Under the pieces are notes generated by a model, which saw nothing but the letters and a program-made list of their open reading frames with translations, had not been told where the DNA came from and did no database searches. The position numbers were made by a program, and so were the translations under genes. From assembly GCF_000208745.1 (NCBI RefSeq), contig NC_030854.1, forward strand, positions 20,772,731 through 20,836,730: a stretch of DNA of 64,000 bases, read 5' to 3'. Each line of letters opens with the position of its first letter. Position 1 is the first letter of the stretch. This document shows positions 1 through 11,697 of the stretch, in pieces. The stretch is from Theobroma cacao (lineage: Eukaryota; Streptophyta; Magnoliopsida; Malvales; Malvaceae).

Positions 1-344
1 ATCTTTGCTAGCACATTGTCGATGCATAGCACTCCCAATCCTTAAAGAAGGATTTTCTAATTCATTGGTGTCGATCACCATTAAAGCCTGTACAAGGATT
101 CCTTGGACAGCTTTGGTTTTCAACAATCAAACTGAGGTGATTGAGCTTTTTGAAGGCTAATTTGGTGGTTTAACAAACGATTCATCAACCTTTGTTTTTT
201 AGGTAACGTGATATGATCATATATTTTATTTATTAATTTAATTTTGTACTCAATTTGGCATGAAAGAGATCCTAGGAAGGTGAGGCGTAATTTAAATTTT
301 TTTAAATTTATTTTCACTGCAGTTTATTTGTATTTGATGCATGA
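1..344. other. No feature recognised; flank of an old retrotransposon remnant
   Basis: This AT-rich stretch lies downstream, on the - strand, of the reverse-transcriptase remnant at 345-1075. It could be the decayed continuation of that pol gene towards RNase H, but I could not read a conserved motif in any frame. The short open frame at 120-317 on the - strand matches nothing I know and is treated as chance. Confidence 0.4.
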
Positions 345-1075
345 TCAGCCTTCACCCAACACCATCTTTAGATAATGTGTGGCCCAAGAAGCTAACACTA
401 TCCAACGAAAACTCGCATTTGGATAACTTGGCATATAATCTATGCTCTTTCAAAGGTTAAAGCATGATCCTCAAATGTAACTCATGTTCCTCTTTGCTTT
501 TTGAATACTTCAGGATATCATCAATAAAGACTACCAAAAGTTTGTCCAAGTATGGCTTGACCACTTGATTCATCAATTCCATAAAAGTGGCTAGGACATT
601 TGTAAGCCCAAATGACATAACCAAGAACTCATAATGCCCATACCTAGTGCGAAAGGCAGTTTTAGGCACATCTTCATGCCTTATCCTTAACTTGCGGTAA
701 CTTGATCTAAAATCAATCTTAAAGAAGCATTGTGCTCCTTGGAGCTAATCAAATAAGTAATCAATGCATGGTAAAATATACTTATTCTTCACTGTTGCCT
801 CGTTCAATTGACTATAATTTGTGCATAACCTCATCAATCCATCCTTTTTCTTCACAAATAGTATTAGTGCACCCCATGGTGATAGAATAAGATGAATGAA
901 GCCCTTGTCTAACAAATTCTCTAATTGACCCTTAAGCTCTCTAGCCTCTACTACTACCATTCGATATGGTGGAATAGATATTGGACTCATACCTAGGACC
1001 AAGTCAATGAAGAACTCTATCTCTTAGACTAGGGGTAGTCTCGATAACTCCTTAGGGAATACATCAGTGAATTCC
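345..1075 (-). pseudogene. Ty3/gypsy chromovirus reverse transcriptase fragment
   Basis: Broken pol fragment of a Del/Tekay-like chromovirus. Read on the - strand from about 1075 down, the protease-RT linker resembles EFTDVFPKELSRLPLV, which is the family's DVFPEELPGLP motif. The RT N-terminus follows at 1002-745, with [19 protein letters not shown] and [12 protein letters not shown]. The palm is at 669-457, beginning [18 protein letters not shown] and holding the catalytic box VVFIDDIL with both aspartates present. The fingers/thumb continue as [14 protein letters not shown] to about 345. Stop codons and frame changes (for example between 745 and 669) show it is dead. Only RT is left here; gag, RNase H and integrase are not visible. 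It lies on the strand opposite to the chromovirus that starts at 1160, so it is probably the older host of that insertion. Confidence 0.85.
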
Positions 1076-1159
1076 CCCCCAGTTGGTAACTCAGCCACAT
1101 TACCCACTACCATCCAAGTGTCCTTAACTATTACAAAACATCCTTAGCATCCATGACAG

Positions 1160-1590
1160 TGAAACCCCAACTTTTCATATTATGAAAATTTTGTGAAATA
1201 TGAAACTTTTGTGAATTATGTCATGTTGACGATTATTTATGAGAATCCCTTATTTTTGATGTAATCTCTCCATATTATTATGTTACAATCATGGACGAAT
1301 GATGGTTAAAGGAATGATGGAATAAGGAAACAAAATGAATGAATTGATCCATAATTTTATGATGGTGCTTATGTAATGAATGAATGAATAACATAGCACA
1401 CATTATGTTAAGAAGTTTCATAATGATGTGATGATGCTTACTTATTGTGAATTCTATCATAGTGTATGGATGTTGTATGATTATGGTAGGTGACAAGCCC
1501 ACGCATGTTGATATAAGGCTTTTTTGGGGTTAGTGGGCCATACCCATGTAGGCCCATGCCTCGATCTTGTCTTGAAAATAAAATGTGACA
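1160..1590 (+). mobile_element. Shortened 5' LTR of chromovirus element E (E1)
   Basis: Starts TGAAACCCC and ends ATGTGACA, a TG...CA LTR, directly followed by a tRNA primer site. The first ~170 bases match the start of the E2 LTR at 8849, sharing the phrase around TTTTCATATT and the later AATGATGGTT. The last ~120 bases match the end of E2 near 16950-17050, sharing a TAGTGGGC..TA.ACC block. E2 without its nested LTRs is about 3.1 kb, so this copy appears to lack roughly 2.6 kb of the middle. Proteins in frames here (1278-1702) are not coding. Confidence 0.65.
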
Positions 1591-1594
1591 AACT

Positions 1595-1606
1595 TGGTAT
1601 CAAAGC
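1595..1606 (+). other. Primer binding site, initiator methionine tRNA
   Basis: TGGTATCAAAGC sits four bases after the TG...CA LTR end. It differs by one base from TGGTATCAGAGC, the usual plant initiator-Met primer site of chromoviruses and Copia elements. It fixes element E on the + strand and supports 1590 as the end of the 5' LTR. Confidence 0.8.
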
Positions 1607-2276
1607 TGTAGGTTGTATAAGCCTTAGGTTTTTCATAGTCATGTCAACGAGTGTAAGAATCGTATGTAGGAATCCCATTTTGCTCTGTCTACTTAGGCAC
1701 AAATCTTAAAAAGGAGACCCACATATAATTCCTCATTTATCTTTCAAGCTTAAGTTCCCATTTATAGATGTCACTTGTATATACATGTTTAGATATTGAG
1801 ACCTTTATGTGTGATTGCTCTTATCTAGGTGATCATGCCACCTTGAACTTGAGTGACTTTTAGAGACACGGTAGAGTAGGAATGTGAGACCGTAATCTTT
1901 ATAGAGTCGTAGCTAGAAGTAGATGCGATATCACGGACTAGGGAAAATTTCGTCATTTCGTTAGTGAGCCCCTAGAAGTATGCTTTCAAGTAATATTAAG
2001 GCCTAAGTAGGCCTAAGGCATAAATTAATGATGAAAATAAGGATAAAATGACGAAAAAAATAAAAATAATGATGATTTCCAAGGTAGGGGCAAAATGGTC
2101 ATTTTTCATCTCGGGTCGAAATTTTTAAGTTTTCGTGAACCTTAGTATTTCTAGACTATCATGGACTTTGTCTCAGTGTCAAAAGAGTAAAAAGATTGCA
2201 CAAAGGATTGGAGGAAGACAAAGCCTACTTGTTAAGGGCATTTTCGTAGTGTAAGTAGAGTTTGGATAAACTTTAA

Positions 2277-2285
2277 CTATAAATA
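2277..2285 (+). promoter_or_regulatory. TATA box of LTR C1
   Basis: CTATAAATA, about 395 bases into the LTR. The same octamer lies at the same relative position in the other C copies, which supports a real core promoter. Confidence 0.65.
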
Positions 2286-2785
2286 TCTAATCTTCAGTAG
2301 CTTTTCTTCAGTTTTCTAGTAGCTTCTCTTCTTCTTCCTCCTATCCTCCTCTCCATTCAATGTTTCTTTGCACCTTTCATGGAAGTATCCTTTGAAACCT
2401 TTAAAACTTCCCCAAATTAGCTTTATTTCTCATGTTTTTCTACACCCTTTCATAAGGTTTTTCATGCTCTTCAACTTTTACACCTCAACAGCCTTCAAAA
2501 GTCTTTCTTAAGTACATTCACTCACTAGTTGGATGTGTAGAGAGAAAGGGAGTGATTTTTCTTATTAGCTTGGAAGAATTTTGAAAAGAAATTCAATTAC
2601 AAATCCACCAAGGTGAGTGAACTTGCATTTAAAATATTTTGGAAAATGTATTGGTATTTGGATGAAGCATGTGAATGATTTTTATTTAATTTTTCCTTAA
2701 CAATAATGCATGGGAACAAGCCTTTATTAAAGCGTTTTATGTGGTGAGTGTGCAATATGATGAATCCTTGTGCTCCTTTAGGATG

Positions 2786-2788
<3 letters not shown>

Positions 2789-2830
<42 letters not shown>

Positions 2831-3123
2831 NNNNNNNNNNNNNNNNNNNNNNNNNNNNNNNNNNNNNNNNNNNNNNNNNNNNNNNNNNNNNNNNNNNNNN
2901 NNNNNNNNNNNNNNNNNNNNNNNNNNNNNNNNNNNNNNNNNNNNNNNNNNNNNNNNNNNNNNNNNNNNNNNNNNNNNNNNNNNNNNNNNNNNNNNNNNNN
3001 NNNNNNNNNNNNNNNNNNNNNNNNNNNNNNNNNNNNNNNNNNNNNNNNNNNNNNNNNNNNNNNNNNNNNNNNNNNNNNNNNNNNNNNNNNNNNNNNNNNN
3101 NNNNNNNNNNNNNNATTGGTGTT

Positions 3124-3162
<39 letters not shown>
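2789..3162. repeat. (TA)n microsatellite flanking a sequence gap
   Basis: Uninterrupted (TA)n runs up to the run of N at 2831-3114 and resumes shortly after it. In other C LTRs this interval carries (TA)n plus a G-rich minisatellite, so the gap probably hides that hypervariable array. Confidence 0.85.
2831..3114. other. Assembly gap (284 N)
   Basis: A run of 284 unknown bases inside LTR C1, bounded by (TA)n on the left. The size may be an estimate. Confidence 0.99.
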
Positions 3163-3166
<4 letters not shown>

Positions 3167-4207
3167 GCAATAGAAAGTTCATGAATATGGCATATGGTTG
3201 TAATGTATATGAAATCTTGCATGTTGAACCTTGGAAATTACTAAGTATTTCAAGTTGATTTTGTCATTGCAGCAGAATGGCCTTTTCTTGATATAATGAG
3301 AATTTTTTTTTTCTTGGTGTTCTGTTTCTCGCTGCAACGAGAAACTTTTGGGTTGGGGTGCTGGCTATAGCCTTGTAACTTGTTGCAGTGAGAAACCTTC
3401 TATCGTGCTTTCTACGTTGTTTGGTTTCTGCCATATTTTCCTTTTCTTTAACATCATAGTTGATCATGGACTTCCAACATCAAGGAATTAATTAATTAAG
3501 TTTGAAATGAAGGGTTTTAGTCAAAATCCCTCGGCCAACCGATGAATTAAGCCTAAATTTCCCTGCAGCGAGGATCAGTCATTTCGCTTGACTTGCTTGA
3601 ATGCTACTAAAGTTTTCACTCTTCAAATTCTTTGTTGTGCATGGATCCTTCATCATCAAGTTATTAACCAATTAAAGGTTTAATGAGGGGTTTTAATAAG
3701 AACTAAACTAAATTGCATTATTTTTGGAAATAAGTGGATTATGATTTCCTTAAACTTTTTTTATTGTTTGCTTGTTCCCTTCCTTTGTTCACTCACTAGG
3801 TTTATACTCACTGTTTTCAACTTCATGTTTTCAGATCAGGAGGCAGTCGGTAACTAGGTCGAGGTGTCCTTATAGATTCGTCTCCTTGGTAGGTATCTTG
3901 GCATTCAATAGCTGTACTTTCGTTCAGGTCTCTCCACTAGAAGTCGAGTATCCCTTTTGTTGTGTATAGACAAACCCGATGGAAATTATTAAGATGTATG
4001 TTTTAGACAATATATGTATATTTTGATTGGTAATGCCATTCTGAGTTGGCAATGGTTATCATTATTTTGAATTGGAATTATCAAATGTGACTTTAGGAAC
4101 TTTTGATGGAATGATGAACAGGTCATATAAATAGGCTTGTTTGGGTTTAGTGGGCTATGCCTATTGGGCCCATACGTCGGACATGGCCCAAAATTTGGGT
4201 CATGATA

Positions 4208-5817
4208 AAGAGACTGCTATAGATGCTACAATTAGACCATAGATGCTCACTGCTATGGGTCATGATAGACGTGGTAGAGCTGTGAGTTCAATGAGGATTA
4301 AGACACCCACTAGTTCATGTGACGGATCAGACTTCAGATATTGAGATGAGACATTCATCTGGCGGTGTGACCTTTAAGTAGATTGCGACTGGTATGCATG
4401 ATTCAAGCCAGACTATGAAGGTTATAGCCCAAGAGATGTTATGGTAGAGAAAATAGGGTAAGGGTTATCTTACTATAAAAGCCTCCCTTAGTTCACAAGG
4501 TTAGGATGGCCAGTAGTAATTTGAAATTGTTGGAGGGAGTATAGATATATCCCTCAAGATTGCTGGAGGTTGAAGCCTTCATATTTGACCAAGGTCCGAT
4601 GCATCAGAGAAACCACTAGAATTGTGGAGTTAGCTACATTACGATTAGATCATGTGGCTCAGGATTAGTATGTATCGCTATGTTGGAGCAAACAAGTTGG
4701 TGTTGTTCCATTTACTTGGGATAAGTTTAGTACTGCATTTTTGAATCATTTTTCCCATTAATGGGTGCCATGTTAGAGCTTGAGAGTTTGAGAAATTGGT
4801 GTAGGCTCTGAGGATGACAGTATTTGAGTATGAAATTAAGTTCACTAAGCTTGCTCGATATGCACTGTATCTCGTCTCTATATAGGAGATGAAGATTAGG
4901 AGGTTTGTTGATGGACTGCGTGAGTAGTTTTTTATAAGAGTGGCATCCTGATAGTTTGCCTTCTATCCTTGGCCATGGATTGTGCTCAAAGGATAGAGAT
5001 GTGAACTTCAAGAGTCAAGCAACTAAAGATGTATCAAAGAAGATCAAGACTAAAAGCCACAAAGATTCTAGAGGTGGTAGGGGATCGTTTTCCACAAGCC
5101 AACGGAGAGGTATGTAATCTTCCTGTTAAGGGAATGGCTTTAGTGGTAGTGATACCAAACGTGCTCGGGATGATGGTAGACCACCTAGGTAGCACTTTTT
5201 AGGGGATGAACATTAGACTTTTTTATAGTGCTCCACTTATCACAAAAGGCACTAAAGATAGTGCCTCAAGGAGACATTTCTTGCTTTTCATGTGGTTTAC
5301 CTATGCATATAATGATGAATGGTCTTGAGAATCAATAGTTGTAGGGATCTACCCAATTAGCCATAGCACTTACTCCCATTACTGCACAGCTTATCAAAAA
5401 GGCCAAAAAAGCTAAGGGTAGAAGTGCCGATAATGCTTCTTAAGGTAAAGCATCAAGATCTAGAACTTAAGGTATAGTTGGTCGAGGATAGGTTAAAGTT
5501 TATGCTTTGACCTCATAGTATGCATAAGGATCCAATACAGTTGTTACAAGTATTCTACATTTATGTTCTATTTATGCACGTTTATTGTATGATTCTGGTG
5601 TTACTCCTTCATTTTTTTTCTTCATATTTTGCATCTAAGTTAGGTGTAGAGTGCTCTAAGAGGGAGCAAGGTCTAGTATAACCATACCTTTAATAGCTAA
5701 CGTAGTCCAAGTTAAGGGAAAAGACACCCAAGCGACTCTTGTGTTATAGGATATGCTAGATTTTTATGTGATACTCGAGATGGATTGGTTATCTAGCAAT
5801 TATGCTAGTAAAGATTG
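4208..5817 (+). pseudogene. Chromovirus (Del/Tekay-like) gag and protease remnant of element E
   Basis: Coding remnant between LTRs C1 and C2. At about 4690-5010 the + strand reads the gag capsid core with many stops: phrases such as PFTWDKFSTAFLNHF, then matches to the family's MTVSEYDIRFTQLARY and MRVKRFVDGL segments. Around 5265-5300 a zinc knuckle survives as CFSCGLPMHI (CX2C...H). Protease follows at 5500-5640, reading LTSQYA..SNTVVTS.L, with the active-site triad seen as YDSGVTPSF (family D[ST]GA). The tail LDFYVILEMDWLSSNYA is cut by C2 at 5818. Frameshifts and stops throughout rule out function. Gag would package the element RNA and the protease would cut the polyprotein. Confidence 0.8.
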
Positions 5818-6207
5818 TGTGAGACCTTGACCTTTATAGACTCATAGTTAGTAATATACACGATATCACTAATTAGGGGTAATTTCGACATTTCCTTAGT
5901 GAGCCCATAAAAGTAAGATTTTAAACAATATTATAGTCTAAGTAGGCCTAAGGCATAAATGAATGATAAAAATATGGGTAAAATGACAAGGAAACAAAAA
6001 TTTTGATGCTTTTCACGATAGGGGTAAAATGGTCATTTTTCACCTCAAGTTAGAATTTTTAAGTTTTCATGAACCCGAGCATTTCTAGACCATTATGGAC
6101 CTTGTCCTAGTGTCAAAGGAGTAAAAATATTGCATAAAAGATTGGAAGAGAATAAGCTAATTTGTGGGGGGCATTTTGGTAATTTAAATGGAGTGGATAA
6201 GCATGGG

Positions 6208-6216
6208 CTATAAATA
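6208..6216 (+). promoter_or_regulatory. TATA box of LTR C2
   Basis: CTATAAATA preceded by GGG and followed by a TC-rich stretch and a donor-like GGTGAGT 320 bases later, as in sister copies. Confidence 0.65.
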
Positions 6217-7084
6217 TCTCTTCCTTCTAACATCTTCTTCATTCTTCAGCAGCTTTTCTTCTTCTTCTTCTTCTTCTCTTTCACGTTGCTTCCCAACCTC
6301 CATGAAAGCTTGATAAGAAAGCTCCACAACCTTCCTCAAATAGCTCCAAATTTCATGCTTTTGGTGCACCATTTTCATAAACCCTTGTGCTCTTCTATTC
6401 TCTCACTCTAAAACCCTTGAAAAATCTTATTTCCATACTCTCTCTCACTAGTTAGGTGTTTTAGAGAGAGAAAGAGGAAGCTTTACAATAGTTTGGAGAA
6501 TTGTTGGAAAGAATTTCAAAGTTTCAAAGCTATTAAGGTGAGTAGTAAATTAAAGTTGAAATTTTAGTGTTGATAATGATTAGAGATTTGAATTTATGAA
6601 TACTTTGTAGTTGAGATTGTTAATTCACTTTAGAGTGGTTAAGGTAGTGAATATAGATAGCCATTAAATGGCAATTGGAAGCTAGCCAAGAAATAGCTTC
6701 TAGAATCTATAAGTATGTGAATTGGCATAATGGTGATGTTAATGTGATGATAGGTTCCAAGGAAGCCCCATCATCCCATTTGGACAATTAGGGAAGTTAA
6801 AGTCGACTAAAGGTTCGACAAAAATATCGGTGAGTGAACTGCATTTCAAAACTTGTTTTGGGAATATGAATGTAGCTACACAAACAATTGAATGATTGAT
6901 CCAACTTTTCTTAAAACGAGTGCTTTGGGAACAAGCCTTTGATAAATTGATTTTATGATGTGACATGTGGTTGATATGGATTCGTGCACTACTACATTAT
7001 GTTGGTATATATATAGATATATATATATATATATATATATGTTGTGCATGATGGTTGATATTCTGTGATGATTATAACAGTGTG

Positions 7085-7262
7085 TGTGCACGATGTGGGA
7101 GAATGCACATGCTGGTAATGGTGGTGGTGAGGGAGATGGATAATGATAGTGCCCGTGTGCACGATGTGGGGGGATGTACATGATGGCACTGATTGTGCAC
7201 GATGTGGGGGTATGCACATGATGACTTTAGCTATGTACACGATGTGGGGGGATGCACATGAG
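7085..7262 (+). repeat. Hairpin minisatellite, type X, in LTR C2
   Basis: Four diverged units built around GTGCACGATGTGG...GGATGCACATG, spaced about 38-70 bases. Each unit can fold with GTGCA pairing to TGCAC. The array explains the overlapping HIVH-rich open frames on the - strand and the ARCGGMH-like frame on the + strand, which are not genes. Confidence 0.8.
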
Positions 7263-7462
7263 CTGGATGTGATGATAGTGGTATTGGTATTTATCCATGT
7301 ATGTATATGTATATATATGTTTAGAGAATGAAAACTCATGTATATGGTTTATGGTTGAAATGCATATGAATTTGGCATGTTGAACTCTGGAAACCTTTAT
7401 GTGTTTTATGTTGAATGTGTCATTTCAATAAGATGGCTTTTTCTTGAAAGGAAGGAAATTTT

Positions 7463-7640
7463 TCTCACTATAGTGAGAAACTCTCGGGTTGGAGGGTAAG
7501 GCTGGCCGAAAATCTCGCTACAGCGAGAATGTTACTGTAGCTTCTTGCTGCAGTAAGAAACTTTCTGTTTGAGACTAGAAATTTAGCTGCAGCAAGATTC
7601 ATTCTCCTTGCAGTGAAAACCTTTCTATTTTGCTCCTCAT
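7463..7640 (+). repeat. Palindrome array (CTCGCTGCAGCGAG type) in LTR C2
   Basis: Successive degenerate copies of the 18-base palindrome TTCTCGCTGCAGCGAGAA: TCTCACTATAGTGAGA near 7465, TCTCGCTACAGCGAGA near 7512, CTTGCTGCAGTAAG near 7544, then GCTGCAGCAAG and CCTTGCAGTG. A further partial copy is at 7819. Sister LTRs carry the array at the same place. Confidence 0.75.
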
Positions 7641-8466
7641 TCGGTTCGGTTGCTGCCCTATTTTCCATTTCTTTGGTATCATAATTGAGCATGGACTTCC
7701 AACATTAAGGAATAAATGAATTAAGTTTAAATGAGGAGGTTTGGTGAGAAACCCTTAACCAATTAAGAAACCCTCGGCTAAATGATAATTTAAGTCCAGT
7801 GTTACCGTAGCGGAAAGGCATTCTCGCTACAGCGTACCCGTCGTTTATTTGACTTGATTCGCATGAATGCTATTAAAGTTTTCACTGTCCAAATCCTTTG
7901 TTGAGGATGGACTCTTTTAAATAAGTGATTTTTTTATCATGTGGGGTTCGCATGAGGGGTTTAATAAGAACTAAAATATATTGCCTTATTTTGAAAAATG
8001 AATGCATCATGATTTCGTTAAACATTCCTTATGGTATGCTTGTTCCCTTTCTTGTTAACTCACTAGGTTTATACTCACCGTTTTCAACTTCATGTTTTCA
8101 GATCAAGAGGCAGTCGGTAATTAGGTAAAGGTGCCTTTGTAGATTCGTTTGCTTGGTAGGTATCTAGGCATTCAGTAGCCATACATCACTCCGGTCTCTC
8201 CACTGGAAATCGAGTATTCTTTTTGAGATGCATAGACAAACTTGATGTAAATTATTAAGATACATGTTGTAGACAATTTACACTTGATTGGTATGCCACT
8301 ATGAGATGGCAATGTTTAATATTATTTTGATTCAAAGTTATAAAATGTCACTTAGCAACTTTTAATGGAATGGTGAAAAGGTTATATTAATAGGCTTGCT
8401 TGGGCTTAGTGGACTATGTCCGTTAAGCCCATGCGCCAATCATGGCTCGAGATTTGGGTCGTGACA

Positions 8467-8848
8467 AATTACAACCACAAAGTAATGAAGTTTGAGTACC
8501 TTGAAGAGACCTTGCTTTATATTTAAGGAGATAGCAGCATGGCATTGAGTAATGTGATTTTGGCTATGACTATTGGTAGATTTATGAGGCATGCATGCCA
8601 AGGATTTTTGGCTATAGTCTTGGATACCTAAGTAAAAATGGGTAGTGTAGCAGATGTGCCAATTGTGAGAGATTATGTTGATGTATTCCTGCATGAGTTA
8701 CCTAGATTACCTCTATTTAGGGAGATGGAGTTTTGTATAGACTTGGCGTAGGACACCAATTCGATTTCTATACGACCTTACCAAATGGCATCAGCAGAGT
8801 TCAAGGAGCTCAAGGACTAGTTGAGCATTTGTTGGACAAAGGTTTCTA
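8467..8848 (+). pseudogene. Chromovirus protease-RT linker and RT start of element E
   Basis: Continues the pol reading after C2. Recognisable phrases on the + strand include CQGFLAIVLDT, PIVRDYVDVFLHELPRL, EFCIDLA and SISIRPYQMASAEFKEL, corresponding to the linker and the start of RT in Del/Tekay elements, where VVREFPDVFPEELPGLP is the usual motif. Stop codons interrupt it (for example in ELKD*). It breaks inside the LDKGF motif at 8848, where LTR E2 begins, and the next motif ([15 protein letters not shown]) is found at about 17060. It is a dead fragment of the same element as 4208-5817. Confidence 0.85.
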
Positions 8849-11007
8849 TGAAGCCCTAATTTTCATATTGTAGGAATTAAGTGAAAATGTGAACTTTTTT
8901 CAATTATACATTGGTGATGATTTATTATAGAATTTCTTTTCATTTTACGCAAATCTCTCTATATTCTTGTTTTATAGTCATAGATGAATGATGGTTGAAG
9001 AAATGGTTGAAAAATGAAGCCAAATGAATCAAATTTTGAAAGTTTAGACTTGGAAAGTCAACCCCTAATGGCCAAAACTTGACCCTAGAACAGAAGTTCA
9101 AAGCAGTTCAAAAGAAATTGAGTTTCCGGTTTGTGGTCGAGTATCCAAGGACAATACTCAATTATAGCTTTCAAAAATCGACCCCGAGTACCCAATAGTC
9201 TACTATAGCACAAAAAAACAGGTAATAGGGTAGAAACCCAAAAAACACTATTTTTATCTCATTTTTCATTTCCACCACCCTTCATACATTCTCTCTTCCT
9301 CTCCAAACCCTTCTCCAACCTCCATAGACTCCATTTAGAAAGGATTCAACCTTCCAAACTTGATTTTGAGCTAAACTTGGACATTTTTTTATCTTAAATA
9401 CCAACGTTGTGCCATAACTCTAGGAATTTAACATTTTTAGCTTATTTAGCTCATTTTTGAGCCTGGGGTTTTTGGGGTTTTACTCTTTAAGGAAGTGTTT
9501 GAGGTAGGGATGTTTAAGGATTCATTATTTAAGCTTTGGGTTGAAGTTTTGTGGTTTATTAGCTTTAAACGAAGGATATGGGTTCACCAACTAGTTTTGA
9601 ATAAATGGGTTTGTTGGAAAAATAGGGATTTATGCTAGAAATTATTGTGATAGGTTGTGTTGAGCTCGAATATCCTAAAGCAAGCAAGGTTTGAGGAAGC
9701 AAGGCTTAGAAGCACACTTTTGTCAAGGTGAATGGCTACATTACTTTTAAATTATTTTGATATGTAAAGTTTGAAGCATGATTTTACAATTTATTAATGA
9801 CTATGAATTCTCATAACTATTTTGACAAATGGAAATGTGTTTGTGGATGAGCCCATGTTTTGAAAATGGTTTTCAAACTATTATTTATATGTACATATGT
9901 TACTATGTATTAATTTTTAATAAGGGGGACAAGTCATTTCAAGTGTTTTGATCCAAAACCACCACTTCAAAAGGTGAGAATGATTAGCATGAATTGTGCT
10001 AAATGGTAATGAGTATGTTGCATGAGTTATGACTTATGCTTAATGTATGCTTTATTGCTTGTATGTGAGGTAGAATCCATATACCATGAGAATGAGAATG
10101 AATACTTGATTTAGACATGTTAAATAATATGATGCCAGGTATATGATGCAAATTCCATATGTCACATGAGAGATAAAGAATGCATGATAAATGCTATAAT
10201 GATAGTTTTGTGATGTAGTTTCCACATACTAGTGATATAAGAATGAGTACATGTTGAATGCTATGATATTAGGTATGTGATGTAGATTCTATATACCATA
10301 TAAGGTAATAATGGGTACTTGATGAAGGTTATGATGTCAAGAATGTGATGTAGTTTCCACATACCACTTGTTCTGAGTATGAGTACATGAAAATCTAAGA
10401 TAAATGTGTTTGTTTGTTAACCTAAGGGTGATGGGGGTTTTAACATTGCCACTACATTAGAGTTAGGTATAAATTTCACTCTCAGATTGAGGTGGTGATT
10501 CCACTCCCATGATGGATCATGAATGTCTAAGAGCAATGGGGCTTCACCATTGCTAAGAGATGTCCAAAGGAGATGGGGTCTTAACCATTGCCAGTCCAAG
10601 GGGTAATGAGGGCTTCACCATTTTCAGTCCAAGGTGTATATGGGCTTAACCATCACAAACTTATTTATTCCTTTGATTATATCTTGATTGATGAATGATT
10701 CTATATGTGATACATGAAAATGTTAAAACAAGATTCCTTAATCTATTATGAAAGAAAACAAGAGGCGTGATCATTAAATGAGAATGAGTTTGGGTGAACC
10801 TGAGCTCTTGAGTTACGAGTATGGTTATTGTGCCTTAAAAGACAAGTCTCGATATCTTAGATTCGAAATGACAAGATCATGAGTTAGCCTTTTTTGGATG
10901 TTATTTAAAGGATTTATCTTCAAATCATTTTTCAAGGGTTATGAAACTTTAAAATGTTTGATAGGTATTTTCAATATCATTAAGCATGATACTCAATTAT
11001 TTTAATG

Positions 11008-11298
11008 GTTTGGTACTTATTCCAAAGGTTTGTGGAACTTGTTTGAAAGCATGACTAGTCCTTTGCAAGTTCATTATAAGATATTCAAAAGATCATATGT
11101 GCATGACTACATAAATGTTTATTTGTGCAAAAACTCTAACCCCTTGACTTATCCCCTTTCCACATCCATTCATAGAGTCTTTCTGACTCACGCGTTAGTT
11201 TTCCCCATTTTTGTTGATTTCAAAGTTTTGGTACTTATTCCAAAGGTTTGTGAAACTTGTTTGAAAGCATGAATATTCCTTTACAAGTTCATTATATG
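11008..11298 (+). repeat. Tandem duplication of ~218 bp within LTR E2, split by C3
   Basis: The phrase TTGGTACTTATTCCAAAGG at 11010 recurs at 11228. The second unit runs to 11298, is interrupted by C3, and resumes at 13888 with the same text seen at about 11082-11200 (AAAGATCATATG, AAAACTCTAACCCCTTGACT). The duplication therefore predates C3. Confidence 0.8.
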
Positions 11299-11688
11299 TG
11301 TGAGACCTCAACCCCTATAGGCTCATAACTACGCACAAATGCAATAACACGGGTCAGGGGTAATTTTGTCATTTCCTCTAAAAAGCTCCTAGAAGAAGGT
11401 TTTATGATATTTTAAGGTCTAAATAGGCATAAGATCGAATAAATAATGTGTAATGATGAAAATACGAAGAAAACTAGAAGTTTCGATAATTTTCACAACA
11501 AAGGCAAAATGGTCATTTTGCACCCCGAGTCAAAATTTTAAGTTTTCATAAACCCGAGTAGTTTGGATCATTGTGGACCTTGTCCCAGTGTCAAAAGAAT
11601 AAAAAAATTACACAAAGGATTGGAGAAGAACAAGTTAACTTGCCAAAAGGCATATTCGTAATTTCAAGGGGAGTTGGATAAGTATGAG

Positions 11689-11697
11689 CTATAAATA
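11689..11697 (+). promoter_or_regulatory. TATA box of LTR C3
   Basis: CTATAAATA, 391 bases into the LTR, followed within 30 bases by AGCAGCTT repeats and a TTC-rich tract, as in the other C copies. Confidence 0.65.

Larger units (their letters stand above)
1883..4207 (+). mobile_element. Solo LTR of family C (C1), with assembly gap
   Basis: Begins TGTGAGACC and ends GGGTCATGATA, a decayed form of the family end GTCGTGACA. It lies in the gag leader of element E. Flanking 5-mers are AGGAA and AAGAG, a possible TSD with two transitions. In order it holds the AAAATGGTCATTTT motif near 2090, a TATA box at 2277, a donor-like GGTGAGT at 2612, (TA)n on both sides of the 284-N gap, degenerate palindromes near 3326 and 3563, an acceptor-like TTTTCAG ending at 3834, and the conserved terminal block at about 4130-4207. 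It has no coding capacity; the frame spanning the gap is only (TA)n read as protein. Confidence 0.85.
5818..8466 (+). mobile_element. Solo LTR of family C (C2) inside chromovirus pol
   Basis: TGTGAGACC...GTCGTGACA, 2649 bp, splitting the protease-RT region so that the protein motif stops at 5817 and resumes at 8467. Flanking 5-mers GATTG/AATTA are compatible with a TSD carrying two G-to-A changes. Modules: AAAATGGTCATTTT near 6027, TATA at 6208, donor-like GGTGAGT with GT at 6538, a second ...CGGTGAGTGAACTGCATTT, (TA)n near 7019, G-rich minisatellite 7085-7262, palindromes at 7463-7640 and 7819, acceptor-like TTTTCAG ending at 8101, terminal block. All short frames inside (minus-strand IYIY or HIVH proteins) are repeat translations. 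Confidence 0.92.

Noticed and set aside
2741..3184. 147-aa ORF across the N gap
   Set aside because: Made of (TA)n read as IYIY and unknown bases; an artefact.
6876..7339. Overlapping - strand ORFs of 113 and 115 aa rich in His, Ile and Tyr
   Set aside because: They translate (TA)n and the GTGCAC minisatellite in several frames at once, and the same frames recur in C10 and F1. No domain.
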